Of a DNA stretch of 64,000 nt, positions 47,254 to 57,993 are shown piece after piece (within the stretch, counting starts at the first letter, position 1; each line of letters begins with the position of its first letter). A program made the translations under genes and the position numbers. This stretch comes from Gilliamella sp. wkB171 (GTDB taxonomy: Bacteria; Pseudomonadota; Gammaproteobacteria; Enterobacterales; Orbaceae). The notes below the pieces were generated by a model. It did no database searches, was not told the DNA's origin, and worked only from the letters and a program-made list of their open reading frames with translations. The stretch spans positions 124,001-188,000 of the forward strand of contig NZ_LYST01000043.1 of assembly GCF_001693755.1 (NCBI RefSeq), written 5' to 3'.

Positions 47254-48921
47254 TTAAGGTTTGATACCGATCACTTGCCAATTATGGTTAGATTCATCAG
47301 TAATTTTACCTTTTTTGACGTCTGTAATATATTTTATCGTCATATTACGGATGGTGCCTTGTTCATCACCAAAAGCGGTTCGCGAGTCCCAAGTTGGTTG
47401 AACACGTCTTCCTTCTAATGGCCCACCTTTTTTGACTAACATTTCGTAACGATAAGCGTTCATACCTAATTTTAGCTTCATATCCGCAGTGATAGCCTGA
47501 CCATTAAGCAATGTTAAATTTTTAATTCGCTCACCAACCGGTTGAGTTAAATCAATAGTATATTTGACCCCACCAAACATATCGTAAGTCATATATTTTG
47601 ACGCGCCACGAATCGGATCATATTGATAATTTTTATCGCCGGGTTGTACTTGTGCAAAATAAGCAGCCGACCATTCCATATAGTCTTTTAGATCTTGACC
47701 GGTGACTTCGAATATACTGGTTTCACCAGCGGTATATTGATAATTATTGGCGATATCTTTACGCGTGATTGGACCTTTATTTAGTATTGCTTTTTTATTA
47801 TCAACCAACACAGATGTCACATCCGCACCACTATAATATAATTGAACGGCATTGAGTAAATGAGTTAGCCCTGTTTCTTCAAGGTAAATCGCAGGAATAC
47901 CATGAATCATTTGCTGGGGAACCAAATCACGATCGGTTTCACCAATAACCTGATTGGCTATTTCCCTTAATTGTTCATGATAAGGCGCATAGATTTTTTC
48001 AATTGCCGGATCGGCGGCATACGATTTAACTGGCTGTGTTTCGGCTTTTTTATTAACTAAAGAGGTTTTGTTTTTTTCAAGATCAAAGGTTAAATCAACC
48101 ACCGAAACCACGGTACCATAACGATGTGGTTCAGTAATCAAAACATTATTTATCACTTTTTCACTTATATTTTGATGATTGTGCCCGGCTATAATCACAT
48201 CGATATCGGGCACTTGGTTAGCCACATCAGCAACACCTGTACCTGGTTTATTATTTTCATTATCCACTCCCATATGAGTAACTAAAACAATAGCATCAAC
48301 ATGTTGTTGTTTTAAATTTTCAACTTGTTTTTGTATTTCTGGAATTGGCATAGTGAATTCCATTTGTTTCACATAACCTGTTTTATCTTCATATTCAGGT
48401 ACAAATGGTGTCGTTGCCCCAATAAAACCAATTTTTACGCCATCTTTTTCAATAATAGATGTAGCGGGTAAATAGGCTTTACCAGAGTCTTTATAAAAGA
48501 TATTCGCTGCCAATGTTTTACCTTTAAATTCAGCAACAATTTTATCGACAACTGGCATGCCAAAATTAAATTCATGGTTACCTAATACCATAATGTCATA
48601 TTTCATAGTATTAAGAGCCTCAATAGCTGGATGATTTTTCACATCGTGAAAACGTTCAATTTGGTTATCTTGAATAATATCACCCGCATCAACTAAAATG
48701 ACATTAGGGTGATGCTCACGAAACTGATTAACAAAGGTAGATATTTGTGCGTAAGAACCGGATAAATCGGCCTTATCAGTGCCATAATCCCAAGGTAACA
48801 TTCGTCCATGAACATCGGAAGTTGCTAAAATAGCGACATTTACCTGTTTAGCCAACAGTGGCAAGGGACTAGATAAGGCGATAATCGTGAATAATGATAA
48901 CAATCTTTTATTGAGTAACAT
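47254..48921 (-). CDS. Periplasmic 5'-nucleotidase family metallophosphatase
   Basis: 555 residues. Signal peptide to about residue 24 (PLPLLAKQ). The N-terminal calcineurin-like domain has the dimetal ligands [31 protein letters not shown] and AGHNHQ; the C-terminal 5'-nucleotidase domain (about 330-530) with [27 protein letters not shown] binds the nucleotide base. It is close to the UshA/CpdB superfamily, but it is not clear whether the substrate is a nucleoside monophosphate, a cyclic nucleotide or a UDP-sugar. It probably supplies nucleosides for uptake. Confidence 0.85.
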   Translation of the reverse strand: MLLNKRLLSLFTIIALSSPLPLLAKQVNVAILATSDVHGRMLPWDYGTDKADLSGSYAQISTFVNQFREHHPNVILVDAGDIIQDNQIERFHDVKNHPAIEALNTMKYDIMVLGNHEFNFGMPVVDKIVAEFKGKTLAANIFYKDSGKAYLPATSIIEKDGVKIGFIGATTPFVPEYEDKTGYVKQMEFTMPIPEIQKQVENLKQQHVDAIVLVTHMGVDNENNKPGTGVADVANQVPDIDVIIAGHNHQNISEKVINNVLITEPHRYGTVVSVVDLTFDLEKNKTSLVNKKAETQPVKSYAADPAIEKIYAPYHEQLREIANQVIGETDRDLVPQQMIHGIPAIYLEETGLTHLLNAVQLYYSGADVTSVLVDNKKAILNKGPITRKDIANNYQYTAGETSIFEVTGQDLKDYMEWSAAYFAQVQPGDKNYQYDPIRGASKYMTYDMFGGVKYTIDLTQPVGERIKNLTLLNGQAITADMKLKLGMNAYRYEMLVKKGGPLEGRRVQPTWDSRTAFGDEQGTIRNMTIKYITDVKKGKITDESNHNWQVIGIKP

Positions 48922-49044
48922 TTTAAGCTCCTTTAAAACTCGACAAACAAATAATCTTCCCTATACGAAAATAAAATGACTGATACGTTAAAAGCATCGT
49001 TCATTTATAATCACAACTCGCAATAAGATAATATTAAATGATAT

Positions 49045-49080
49045 AAAAATACCCAACAATATAACAATATTATTGGGTAT
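49045..49080 (-). terminator. btsT terminator
   Basis: ATACCCAA (49049-49056) and TTGGGTAT (49073-49080) form the outer stem, with further pairing between AATATTGTTATATT-like inner arms. On the minus strand the stem is followed by TTTTT (49049-49045). It lies about 60 bases past the btsT stop. Confidence 0.75.
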
Positions 49081-49142
49081 GAGATAGACAACCATCAATA
49101 TTTCTTGACGACTTGATAACTAACGTCGTTAATAATACAGAC

Positions 49143-51290
49143 TTAATGTGACATTGAAGTTTTTACACCACCTTCAGGAATTGGCACATAAGCTGTTTCT
49201 TTATCTGTTCTTTGTTTATTATTACGTACTTTTAATGCAGTTTTAATACCAAAGAAAATAATACTGTAAACAACCACTAAAAATAGAATACTTAAACCCG
49301 CATTAGTATAATTGTTAATAACGATATGGTGCATATTATCAATTTGTTGCGCGGTTAATTCACTACCTTCAGCAATGCGACGTTTATATTCATTGGCTAA
49401 ATAGAAGAAACCTTCTAATTGCGGATCATTACTGAATAATTTCAATGCTAATGCCCATGTTGTACAGATGAGTAACCATATTGCTGGAATAATTGTCACC
49501 CAAATATATTGAGCACGTTTCATTTTAATTAACACAACCGTTGCTAAAACTAACGCAACCGCAGCTAACATTTGATTTGAGATACCGAATAATGGCCATA
49601 AGCTCTTAACACCACCTAATGGATCAACAACGCCTTGATAGAGTAAGTAGCCCCATAAACCAACACAACCCACTGTACCAATAAAACCGGCAATAAGTGA
49701 ATCGGTTTTTTTCAAGAATGGGACAAAGTTACCTAAAAGATCTTGTAACATAAAACGACCAGAACGAGTACCGGCATCAAGTGCAGTTAAGATAAATAAG
49801 GCTTCAAATAAAATACCAAAGTGATACCAAAAGCCCATATTGGCACCAGGAATAATCTGATGGAACACGTGAGCAATACCTACCGCTAGCGTTGGCGCAC
49901 CACCGGCACGATTAAGCACTGACGGTTCACCAATATCTTTGGCTGTTTGTAAAATTTCGTCAGGTGAAATGACAAATCCCCACGAACTAACAGTTGCAGC
50001 AGCATGGGCTGTCACATCTTTAAGTTGTTCCATTATTATTGGCGCTTGATCAGTACCTAATTTATGCAAATCAGGCATAGTAATCCCTAAAGCTGCCGGT
50101 GGAGTATTCATAGCAAAATAAAGACCTGGTTCAATAATTGAAGCAGCGACTAATGCCATCATGGCAACGAATGACTCCATTAACATTGCACCATAACCGA
50201 TGAAGCGAGCATCCGTTTCGTTAGCAAGTAATTTTGGCGTTGTACCTGATGAAATTAATGCATGGAAGCCAGAAACAGCACCACAAGCAATCGTAATAAA
50301 TAAGAATGGGAAAAGTGAACCTTTCCAAACTGGACCGGTACCATCAACATATTGGGTCACATCTGGCATTTTTAAATCAGGATTTAAGATCACAATACCA
50401 ATAGCTAAACCAACAATTACGCCGATTTTTAAAAATGTCGCTAAATAATCACGAGGTGCTAGGATTAACCAAACAGGTAACATTGCTGAAACTAAAGCAT
50501 AGCCCACTAATACATAAGTAATAGTCGTTGCTTTGAAAGTTAAAGCTGGTCCCCAATATGCATCATGTGCAATTACGCCACCAAACCATATTGATAACAC
50601 TAATAACACAATACCAATAACAGATACTTCTAATACCCGTCCTGGTCTTAAAAATCGCATATAAATACCCATAAATAAGGCAATAGGTACTGTTGAGCAA
50701 ACAGTAAATACACCCCAAGGGCTTTCAGCTAGCGCTTTAACCACAATCAATGCTAAAACCGCAAGTATTATAAGCATGATAAGGAAGCAACCAAATAGCG
50801 CTATGGTGCCAGGAATGGCCCCCATCTCTTCTTTAATCATTTCGCCCAAAGATGAGCCATTACGTCTAGAAGATAAAAATAGAACCATAAAGTCTTGTAC
50901 CGCACCGGCAAACACGACACCTGCAAGTAACCAAAGTGTGCCTGGTAAGTACCCTACTTGAGCGGCAAGTACCGGCCCAACCAACGGACCTGCACCGGCA
51001 ATGGCAGCAAAATGGTGACCAAATAATACATATTTATTAGTCGGTACAAAGTTTAAACCGTCATTATTAATGACAGCAGGGGTTGCACGCGTCGGGTCTA
51101 ATTGCATGACCTTTTTAGCGATATACAAACTGTAATATCGGTACGCGACAAGATAAATTGAAACAGCAGCAGCAACAATCCATAGTGCGCTGACATGTTC
51201 ACCTCGCCGTAATGCAATTACGGCTAAACAACATGCACCAATAAAGGCTAAGATCAGCCATGGAATATGCTTAAAGACTTTATTATTCAT
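49143..51290 (-). CDS. btsT: Pyruvate transporter BtsT (CstA family)
   Basis: 715 residues (716 in E. coli BtsT/YjiY). A CstA-family proton-coupled pyruvate importer with about 16-18 membrane segments. HIPWLILAFIGA, GHHFAAIAGAGPLVGPVLAAQ, ISSGTTPKLL and DAGTRSGRFMLQDLLGNF are the family core, and the C-terminus VPIPEGGVK also matches BtsT more than CstA. The ATG at 51290 has AAGAGAG upstream; an ATG five codons earlier has no ribosome site. It is directly downstream of btsSR, and the BtsR direct repeat lies in its promoter region. Confidence 0.94.
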   Translation of the reverse strand: MNNKVFKHIPWLILAFIGACCLAVIALRRGEHVSALWIVAAAVSIYLVAYRYYSLYIAKKVMQLDPTRATPAVINNDGLNFVPTNKYVLFGHHFAAIAGAGPLVGPVLAAQVGYLPGTLWLLAGVVFAGAVQDFMVLFLSSRRNGSSLGEMIKEEMGAIPGTIALFGCFLIMLIILAVLALIVVKALAESPWGVFTVCSTVPIALFMGIYMRFLRPGRVLEVSVIGIVLLVLSIWFGGVIAHDAYWGPALTFKATTITYVLVGYALVSAMLPVWLILAPRDYLATFLKIGVIVGLAIGIVILNPDLKMPDVTQYVDGTGPVWKGSLFPFLFITIACGAVSGFHALISSGTTPKLLANETDARFIGYGAMLMESFVAMMALVAASIIEPGLYFAMNTPPAALGITMPDLHKLGTDQAPIIMEQLKDVTAHAAATVSSWGFVISPDEILQTAKDIGEPSVLNRAGGAPTLAVGIAHVFHQIIPGANMGFWYHFGILFEALFILTALDAGTRSGRFMLQDLLGNFVPFLKKTDSLIAGFIGTVGCVGLWGYLLYQGVVDPLGGVKSLWPLFGISNQMLAAVALVLATVVLIKMKRAQYIWVTIIPAIWLLICTTWALALKLFSNDPQLEGFFYLANEYKRRIAEGSELTAQQIDNMHHIVINNYTNAGLSILFLVVVYSIIFFGIKTALKVRNNKQRTDKETAYVPIPEGGVKTSMSH

Positions 51291-51531
51291 AATAACTCTC
51301 TTCATGGGTTTTAAATTTAATTAGTTCGAAATTTAACACCATTTAAAACAGATATAGACTTACTATGTTTTGATATTAAAAAAACCATCATTTTTAATTT
51401 CATTAAAATAGCTTGTCTGTATTGTTATAGCCTAAAATATCAACTAAAAGTTCCTTTACATCCAAGCATATAGTAATTTTTTAATGAATATAGAGGTATC
51501 GATATTTAAGTTATAGGTTAAATAGAAAAGA

Positions 51532-51560
51532 TGAGTGGTTAAATTTAACGGATGAGTGGT
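51532..51560 (-). promoter_or_regulatory. BtsR-binding direct repeat upstream of btsT
   Basis: Two copies of ACCACTCA on the minus strand (51560-51553 and 51539-51532), separated by exactly 13 bases. This fits the published BtsR (YehT) motif ACC(G/A)CT(C/T)A arranged as a direct repeat. It lies about 240 bases before btsT and just past the btsR stop. Phosphorylated BtsR would activate btsT from here. Confidence 0.82.
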
Positions 51561-51581
51561 TTTTACGAATTACAACAAAAA

Positions 51582-52301
51582 CTATAATCCCAACATCTCT
51601 TTGAGTTGTTTTAAATAACGACGGCTAACAGGAACTGAAATATCATTATTTAAAATAATATCAACGCCATTTGTATCATTGAAACGAATTTCTTTAAGCT
51701 TTTTTAAATTAACCAAATATTGACGATGACAGCGGATCAATGGAGTTTTATCTTCTAGAGTTTTTAAGGTTAATTCGGTAAAGTATTCTTGATTGGTTTG
51801 GTTAAAAACATAAATGCCGCTAATTTTAGATGACACATAATAGACATCCTCAATATTCAACAGATAAATACGATTATGCCCAACACATGGAATATACTCA
51901 AAATCCTGCTTGATTCCTTTTAATTGGCAAATATCACAAGGAATACAGTGATGATGCAATCGATTTAGCGTTTTATGTAAGCGCTCTGATTCAACAGGTT
52001 TCAATAAGTAATCAAAAGCTTGCTCTTCAAAGGCTTTGACCGCAAACTCACTATAAGCAGTTAAAAACACTATATGTGGCATGGTTTTAGGATCTAACAT
52101 AGATAACATTTCAATACCATTTATTTTCGGCATTTGAATATCTAAAAAAACCACATCAGGTTGCAAACGATGAATCTCTCGAATCGCTTCCATTGCATTA
52201 TTACATTCAGCAACAATATTAATTTCAGGATCACTTTCAAGCAAGCAACGTAAATTTTCACGGGCAAGCAATTCATCATCTACAATAATTACATCTAACA
52301 T
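51582..52301 (-). CDS. btsR: LytTR response regulator BtsR
   Basis: 239 residues, the E. coli length. The receiver domain (1-118) has the acidic pair Asp8-Asp9, the phosphoacceptor Asp54 (VFLDIQMP), and Lys of LLKPVES. The LytTR DNA-binding domain (about 135-239) ends LKQLKEMLGL. It overlaps btsS by 7 bases, so kinase and regulator are coupled. The target btsT lies just downstream. Confidence 0.94.
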   Translation of the reverse strand: MLDVIIVDDELLARENLRCLLESDPEINIVAECNNAMEAIREIHRLQPDVVFLDIQMPKINGIEMLSMLDPKTMPHIVFLTAYSEFAVKAFEEQAFDYLLKPVESERLHKTLNRLHHHCIPCDICQLKGIKQDFEYIPCVGHNRIYLLNIEDVYYVSSKISGIYVFNQTNQEYFTELTLKTLEDKTPLIRCHRQYLVNLKKLKEIRFNDTNGVDIILNNDISVPVSRRYLKQLKEMLGL

Positions 52302-53995
52302 TGGATACAGCTTTCCTTTTGTAAAGGCAATGTTAATACTACTTTAGTATAAGTATCAGGTTCACATTCTATTTTTATTCCGTATTGCTCACCATAACGA
52401 ATATTAATTCGTTTATCAACCAAATTTAGACCTAATCCTTTTGTGTCTTTTTTATTTTCGCAGTAGTTACCAGCGTTATCCATAACCTCTAAAACTAATG
52501 TTTGATTTTGTTCATAGGCATAAATCGCCACTTTTCCTTTACCAATTAATTGCGAAGTACCATGTTTAATCGCATTTTCCACTATCGGTTGTAGTGAAAA
52601 AGCCGGTAACTGAGCCGATTCTAAATGTGGGGGAATAGTTATTTCGACAGTCAATTGTTCCATAAAGCGCATTTTTTCAATTTGCAAATAAGCATTAACA
52701 TGCTCAATTTCGTCTTTAAGCGTAACAATTTCATCGGTTCGCTTAAGATTTTTGCGAAAGAAAGTCGAAAGATTCTGCACTAATTGTGATGCTTGTTGTT
52801 TATCTCGACGAATAACGGCCAATAGCGTATTGAGCGCATTAAATAAAAAATGAGGATTAACTTGAGCGTGCAATAATTTAATCTCAGTTTTAGATAATAA
52901 TTGTTTGTAGTGCTCATTTTGCCCAGCTAAAATTTGTGCGGACAGTAAACTGGCGATGCCTTCACCAAGCGTACGATTGATCGAACTAAACAATGTATTT
53001 TTGGCTTCATAAAGTTTAATTGTGCCAACAACAGTATTGTTTTCACCTCTCAGCGGAATAACTAACGTTGAACCTAAGCGGCAATATTTATTAATTGAAC
53101 ATTGATAAGGTTGATGAATGCCATCAAGATATTTAACATCATTTTGTTCAATCGCTTCTAAAGTAACATTAGAAGTAATTGGTGTGCCGGGTAGATGATG
53201 GTCATCACCAACACCAATAAATGCTAAGATTTTTTCTCTATCAGTGATCGAAACTGCACCAATATCTAACTCTTGATAAATAATTTGTGCAACTTTAGTA
53301 CTATTACTTTGATTAAAACCATCACGAAGCAACCCTTCGGTACTTGCGGCAATCTTAAGTGCCTTTGCGGAAAAGGCAGACGTATATCGTTCAAAAATAG
53401 CGCGCCTGTCGAGTAAAATTCGCATAAACATAGCAGCGCCAATACTATTAGCCACAATCATAGGCGCAGCAATACTTTTAACTGCATGTAAAACCACGTC
53501 AAAAGGACGTGAAATTAAGAGCACCATTATCATTTCAAGCGATTCGACTAATAAGCCTAAAACCCCGACTAACAACGGATTATAGATAAGATCAACTCGA
53601 CCTTTTTTCATTAAGCCATAATGCAATAGACCACTAATCAATCCTGTTAAAATAGTTGAAAACATACAACTTTCAGCGGTAATTCCACCTAACGTATAAC
53701 GATGAATTCCTCCAGTTATCCCAACTAATAGCCCGACCATGGGACCGCCAAGCAGGCCGCCTAAAATAGCACCAATGGCTCGGGTGTTGGCTATTGTGTC
53801 TTCAATGTGTAAACCAAAATAACTGCCCATAATACAAAATAGAGAAAAGATGCAATAGCAGACTAACTTATGAGGTAAATGCACAGTCACTTGCATTAAT
53901 GGAATAACAATAGGTGTTTTACTTAGTAGATAAGCGATAACTAAATAAATACACATTTGTTGAAGAAGTTGTAAAACAAGATCAAATTCAAACAT
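52295..53995 (-). CDS. btsS: Sensor histidine kinase BtsS (LytS type)
   Basis: 566 residues (561 in E. coli). The 5TM Lyt-type membrane sensor (about 1-195) has the family motifs HLPHKLVCYCIFSLFCIMGSYFGLHI-like and GGLLGGPMVGLLVG; a GAF domain follows (about 220-355), then the kinase core with phosphoacceptor His382 in NPHFLFNAL and an HATPase_c domain with NAIKHGTSQ and GLGLNLVDKR. E. coli BtsS is a high-affinity pyruvate sensor. The ATG at 53995 gives MFEFDLVLQLLQQMC, aligning with E. coli; a GTG four codons earlier is possible. Confidence 0.93.
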   Translation of the reverse strand: MFEFDLVLQLLQQMCIYLVIAYLLSKTPIVIPLMQVTVHLPHKLVCYCIFSLFCIMGSYFGLHIEDTIANTRAIGAILGGLLGGPMVGLLVGITGGIHRYTLGGITAESCMFSTILTGLISGLLHYGLMKKGRVDLIYNPLLVGVLGLLVESLEMIMVLLISRPFDVVLHAVKSIAAPMIVANSIGAAMFMRILLDRRAIFERYTSAFSAKALKIAASTEGLLRDGFNQSNSTKVAQIIYQELDIGAVSITDREKILAFIGVGDDHHLPGTPITSNVTLEAIEQNDVKYLDGIHQPYQCSINKYCRLGSTLVIPLRGENNTVVGTIKLYEAKNTLFSSINRTLGEGIASLLSAQILAGQNEHYKQLLSKTEIKLLHAQVNPHFLFNALNTLLAVIRRDKQQASQLVQNLSTFFRKNLKRTDEIVTLKDEIEHVNAYLQIEKMRFMEQLTVEITIPPHLESAQLPAFSLQPIVENAIKHGTSQLIGKGKVAIYAYEQNQTLVLEVMDNAGNYCENKKDTKGLGLNLVDKRINIRYGEQYGIKIECEPDTYTKVVLTLPLQKESCIQC

Positions 53996-54007
53996 AATTT
54001 TGACCAC

Positions 54008-54038
54008 AAAATAAAACCGTCGACAGATGTCGACGGTT
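54008..54038 (-). terminator. bglX terminator upstream of btsS
   Basis: AACCGTCGAC (54015-54024) and GTCGACGGTT (54029-54038) form a perfect 10-bp stem with a 4-base loop; on the minus strand it is followed by TTTTATTTT. It ends bglX transcription only about 20 bases before the btsS start, so some read-through or an overlapping promoter must serve btsSR. Confidence 0.8.
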
Positions 54039-54050
54039 AATATAATTAAT

Positions 54051-56327
54051 TTATTTATCTAATAAGGTAAAGGACTGTTTATCTTGCGTTGTCGAATCAG
54101 AGCCAACGTAGATATTGAATTTACCTGGTTCTGCAACATATTGCATTTTGTCATTCCAGAATTTTAGCATATCTGGTTTGATCACTAATTTCACTTCACC
54201 TTTTTCATGAGGTTTTAAAGTAATATTTTCAAAACCTATCAACTGTTTAACGGGTCGACTGACCGAAGCTGTGACATCTTGGAGGTAAAACTGTACCGTT
54301 TGGCTACCTTCTTTCTCACCAATATTCTCAACATTTGCAGTCACCACAATTTCACCATTTTGCGGCATTTCAGTACTTGATAAGGCAAAATCTATCGTAA
54401 AATGGGTATAACTTAAACCAAATCCAAACGGGAATAGCGGTTCATTAGGGCTATCAAAATACGATGTTGTATATTTCCCCATATTTTCAGTACCATGAGG
54501 GCGACCAGTATTTAAATGACTATAATAGACAGGAATTTGCCCTACATTATCAGGAAATGACATTGGTAGTTTAGCTGACGGGTTATAATCACCAAATAAA
54601 ACATCAGCAATAGCATTGCCCCCTTCTGTGCCTAAAAACCAAGTTTCGAGCATAGCATCAGCTTGTTCATACTCTTCTTTTACCGTTAATGGGCGGCCAT
54701 TCATTAATGCTATAACTAAAGGTTTACCTGTTGCCTTTAAAGCTTTGATTAACCGTTTTTGACTAGCTTGCAATGAAAGATCGGTGCGACTAGATGACTC
54801 ATGCGCCATTCCTTCCGCTTCACCCACAAACAGCACAACAACATCAGCTTTTTTGGCTTTAGCAACTGCTTCAGCAATCATTTTATCAGCAGGACGAGGA
54901 TCAAATTTGGTGGTTTCTTCATATAAATTTAAAAATTTATATAAATTAGAATCATCGGAAAGATTAGCACCAAATGCGTAACTAATTGTTTTAGGATCTT
55001 TTACTGCATTTTTGATTCCTTCTAAAGGCGTGACAGCTAGATTAGCGCGTCCGGCACCTGACCAACTACCTAAAATATCGCGCTTAGAATCGGCAAGTGG
55101 TCCAATCACGGCTATTTTCTTATTTTTGGCTAAAGGTAAAATGCTATTTTTATTTTTTAATAACACAATACTTCGACGCGCTACATCTCGGGCTTCTTCC
55201 CGATGTAGTCGGTTGTCGGCAAACATCGTATCGATATCTAATTTAGGATCTAAATTACGATGAGGGTCATTAAACAGTCCCATGTCGTATTTAAGTTCTA
55301 ATACATGTCGACAAGCTTTGTTAATATCCTCTTCTGTGAGGACACCTTCATTAACAAGTTCAGGTAAAAATTGAAGAAAATATTCATCATTCATACTGAT
55401 ATCAATACCTGCTTTTATCGCCACGCGAACAGCATCTTTAGCATCGCTTGCCACACCATGATTAATCAATTCACGAATCGCACCATGATCACTCACAACC
55501 ACACCATTAAAATGCCATTGGTCACGTAATACTTCAGTCAGTAGCCAATGATTAGCTGTCGCTGGAATACCGTTAACACTGACTAAAGATACCATTACAG
55601 CACGACTACCGGCATCAATAGCGGCTTTATAAGGTACAAGATACTCTTGGAACATTTTACGTTCACTCATATCGGTGCTGTTATATTCGCGACCCGCTTC
55701 GACCGCACCATATAGCGCAAAATGCTTAACGGTTGTCACTAACGATTTTTTATCATCAAGAGACTGTTTTTGCATTTTTTCGACAAAAATACGTCCTGCT
55801 TCAGATGTTAAATAGGGATCTTCACCAAAGCCTTCAGAAACGCGTCCCCATCTAGGATCTCGGGTAATATCAACCATTGGGGCCCAAGTAATATTTAATC
55901 CATCTGAAGTGGCTTCGTCGGCAGAAACTTCAGCAACTTTACCTATAACATTACGATCCCAACTCGATGCAACACCTAAATTAATTGGGAATACCGTACG
56001 ATGACCATGAATAATATCAAATCCAAAAAATAGAGGAATTTTATTCGGGGACTTTAAAGCGCGGTCTTGCATATTTGTCAAATCTGGCTCAACGACAGTA
56101 TTAAAAATACCACCAATTTCTCCAGCCTCGATTTGATCTAATACTTTTGGTAAAGTGAGATCGCCACCTACACTAATTAATCTTAACTGACCCACTTTTT
56201 CTTTTATGGTCATTTTTGATAATAAATTATCAATAAAAGCTTTTTTTTCTTCGTTATTAGAATCTTGTGCGAACAAAGAGCCTGAAAACAGAAAAAAAAC
56301 CAAAACAACTATTAATTTTTTCATCAT
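54051..56327 (-). CDS. bglX: Periplasmic beta-glucosidase (GH3)
   Basis: 758 residues (765 in E. coli BglX). Signal peptide about 1-20 (VVLVFFLFSGSLFA then QDSNN). The GH3 N-terminal barrel carries the nucleophile Asp in GVVVSDHGAIREL, with IPLFFGFDIIHGHRTVFPI and TWAPMVDITRDPRWGR; the alpha/beta sandwich and a C-terminal fibronectin-like domain (about 655-755) follow. It cleaves terminal beta-linked glucose from oligosaccharides or aryl glucosides in the periplasm, which suits a diet of plant glycosides. The start has two adjacent ATGs and a weak ribosome site. Confidence 0.93.
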   Translation of the reverse strand: MMKKLIVVLVFFLFSGSLFAQDSNNEEKKAFIDNLLSKMTIKEKVGQLRLISVGGDLTLPKVLDQIEAGEIGGIFNTVVEPDLTNMQDRALKSPNKIPLFFGFDIIHGHRTVFPINLGVASSWDRNVIGKVAEVSADEATSDGLNITWAPMVDITRDPRWGRVSEGFGEDPYLTSEAGRIFVEKMQKQSLDDKKSLVTTVKHFALYGAVEAGREYNSTDMSERKMFQEYLVPYKAAIDAGSRAVMVSLVSVNGIPATANHWLLTEVLRDQWHFNGVVVSDHGAIRELINHGVASDAKDAVRVAIKAGIDISMNDEYFLQFLPELVNEGVLTEEDINKACRHVLELKYDMGLFNDPHRNLDPKLDIDTMFADNRLHREEARDVARRSIVLLKNKNSILPLAKNKKIAVIGPLADSKRDILGSWSGAGRANLAVTPLEGIKNAVKDPKTISYAFGANLSDDSNLYKFLNLYEETTKFDPRPADKMIAEAVAKAKKADVVVLFVGEAEGMAHESSSRTDLSLQASQKRLIKALKATGKPLVIALMNGRPLTVKEEYEQADAMLETWFLGTEGGNAIADVLFGDYNPSAKLPMSFPDNVGQIPVYYSHLNTGRPHGTENMGKYTTSYFDSPNEPLFPFGFGLSYTHFTIDFALSSTEMPQNGEIVVTANVENIGEKEGSQTVQFYLQDVTASVSRPVKQLIGFENITLKPHEKGEVKLVIKPDMLKFWNDKMQYVAEPGKFNIYVGSDSTTQDKQSFTLLDK

Positions 56328-56557
56328 GATAAATATTGTTATAATTTAGAGGATAGACATGAAGATAGCATAACTTATTCGCGCATAAAAATCTCGTTAT
56401 TTACATTGTTTTCATTTATGTTTAAAACAAGATCGCATTTATTATATAAAAAAATTGACGTTAATATTATTTAACCTTAAGCTTTTTTACATAATAAATG
56501 AGGGCTAATCGTTTAGCGTGAGTTATTGCCAGACGACGTTCATGAAGATTACACTAA

Positions 56558-57049
56558 TTAGTCTCTAAAATTAGTAAATTGAAACGGTTGCCCTAATTCT
56601 CCGTTTTTAACTAATGCCATCGTTGCTTGTAAATCATCACGTGATTTACCCGTAACGCGAACCTGCTCCCCTTGTACTTGGGCTTGAACTTTAATTTTGC
56701 TGTCTTTAATCAACTTAACTATTTTTTTAGCTAACTCTTTATCAATACCTTGTTTTAGTTTTACTGTAATACTATATAGTTTTCCACTATGTTCCATCTC
56801 TTCCGGAATTTCTAGTGCCCCACCATCAATACCACGTTTGGCTAACTTATCACGTAAAATATCTAATAGCTGTTGTACTTGGAAGTCAGATTGACTGGTC
56901 GCTTTAATCGTTTCATTTTTTTCATTAAGCTCAAATGAGGCTTCGACATTTTTAAAATCCCAACGCGTAGTTAGTTCACGGGTTGCATTTTCAACACCAT
57001 TTTTCACTTCTGGCATTTGAATTTCAGAAACAATATCAAAAGAAGGCAT
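56558..57049 (-). CDS. yajQ: YajQ family nucleotide-binding protein
   Basis: 163 residues, the family length. [25 protein letters not shown] and [25 protein letters not shown] are the N- and C-terminal signatures. Two RNP-like half domains form the fold. Members bind nucleotides (cyclic di-GMP in Xanthomonas) and tRNA; the role here is unknown. AAGGAG lies directly upstream of the ATG. Confidence 0.93.
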   Translation of the reverse strand: MPSFDIVSEIQMPEVKNGVENATRELTTRWDFKNVEASFELNEKNETIKATSQSDFQVQQLLDILRDKLAKRGIDGGALEIPEEMEHSGKLYSITVKLKQGIDKELAKKIVKLIKDSKIKVQAQVQGEQVRVTGKSRDDLQATMALVKNGELGQPFQFTNFRD

Positions 57050-57108
57050 AAATTCTCCTTTGCGAATAATTAAAAATAAAATTAACTTGATGAATATTAT
57101 AAGAATAT

Positions 57109-57145
57109 ATTGACTGTCTCTATATTAAAAACAAAGACAGTCAAT
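57109..57145 (-). terminator. Hairpin between dapD and yajQ
   Basis: ATTGACTGTCT (57109-57119) pairs with AGACAGTCAAT (57135-57145), an 11-bp stem with a 15-base loop, 24 bases after dapD. The minus strand lacks a T run after it, so it may be a weak terminator or mRNA-protecting element. Confidence 0.5.
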
Positions 57146-57168
57146 TAATTTATGGTAATTGATTGCGA

Positions 57169-57993
57169 TTAATCGATGGTACGAAGTAATTCGTTAATCC
57201 CTACTTTTCCTAACGTTTTAGCATCGACTTTTTTAACAATTACTGCACAATACAAACTGTATTTACCATCTTTAGTTGGTAAGTTACCTGATACCACAAC
57301 TGAACCGGCTGGCACGCGGCCGTAATGGACTTCACCTGTTGCGCGATCATAAATTTTAGTACTTTGACCGATGAAAACACCCATTGAGATCACACTGCCT
57401 TCTTCAACAATCACACCTTCAACGATTTCACTACGTGCACCAATAAAGCAGTTATCTTCAATAATCGTTGGATTTGCTTGCAACGGTTCTAACACACCAC
57501 CAATACCAACGCCACCCGATAAATGAACATTTTTACCAATTTGCGCACAAGAACCAACAGTTACCCAAGTATCAACCATTGTACCTTCATCAACATAAGC
57601 ACCAATATTTACATAAGATGGCATTAATACGGTATTACGAGCCACATACGCACCTTTACGTGCAATTGCAGATGGAACGACACGGAAGCCTTCTTGTTGG
57701 AAGCGTGCTTCATCATAATCAGCAAATTTTAATGGCACTTTGTCATAGTAATTTGTTGCGCCACCATCAATAAGTTGATTTTCATTAATACGGAAAGAGA
57801 GCAACACCGCTTTTTTTAACCATTGATGAGTCACCCAATCGCCATTAATCTTTTCGGCGACACGCATTTTACCGCTGTCTAATAGAGCGATACATTGATT
57901 AATTGCATCACGCGTTACTGTATCAATATTTGAAGGCGTAATTTCAGCACGACGTTCAAATGCTGCCTCAATAATAGTTTGTAATTGTTGCAT
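57169..57993 (-). CDS. dapD: Tetrahydrodipicolinate N-succinyltransferase
   Basis: 274 residues, the E. coli length. Transfers succinyl from succinyl-CoA to tetrahydrodipicolinate in the succinylase route to diaminopimelate and lysine. A helical N-terminal domain (about 1-100) is followed by a left-handed beta-helix with hexapeptide repeats (about 105-230: [38 protein letters not shown]). The C-terminal arm holds [21 protein letters not shown] precedes the start. Confidence 0.95.
   Translation of the reverse strand: MQQLQTIIEAAFERRAEITPSNIDTVTRDAINQCIALLDSGKMRVAEKINGDWVTHQWLKKAVLLSFRINENQLIDGGATNYYDKVPLKFADYDEARFQQEGFRVVPSAIARKGAYVARNTVLMPSYVNIGAYVDEGTMVDTWVTVGSCAQIGKNVHLSGGVGIGGVLEPLQANPTIIEDNCFIGARSEIVEGVIVEEGSVISMGVFIGQSTKIYDRATGEVHYGRVPAGSVVVSGNLPTKDGKYSLYCAVIVKKVDAKTLGKVGINELLRTID

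Noticed and set aside
57468-57773. 101-codon plus-strand open frame
   Set aside because: It is antisense to the beta-helix repeats of dapD; the repeated His/Gln residues are a by-product of the hexapeptide coding.
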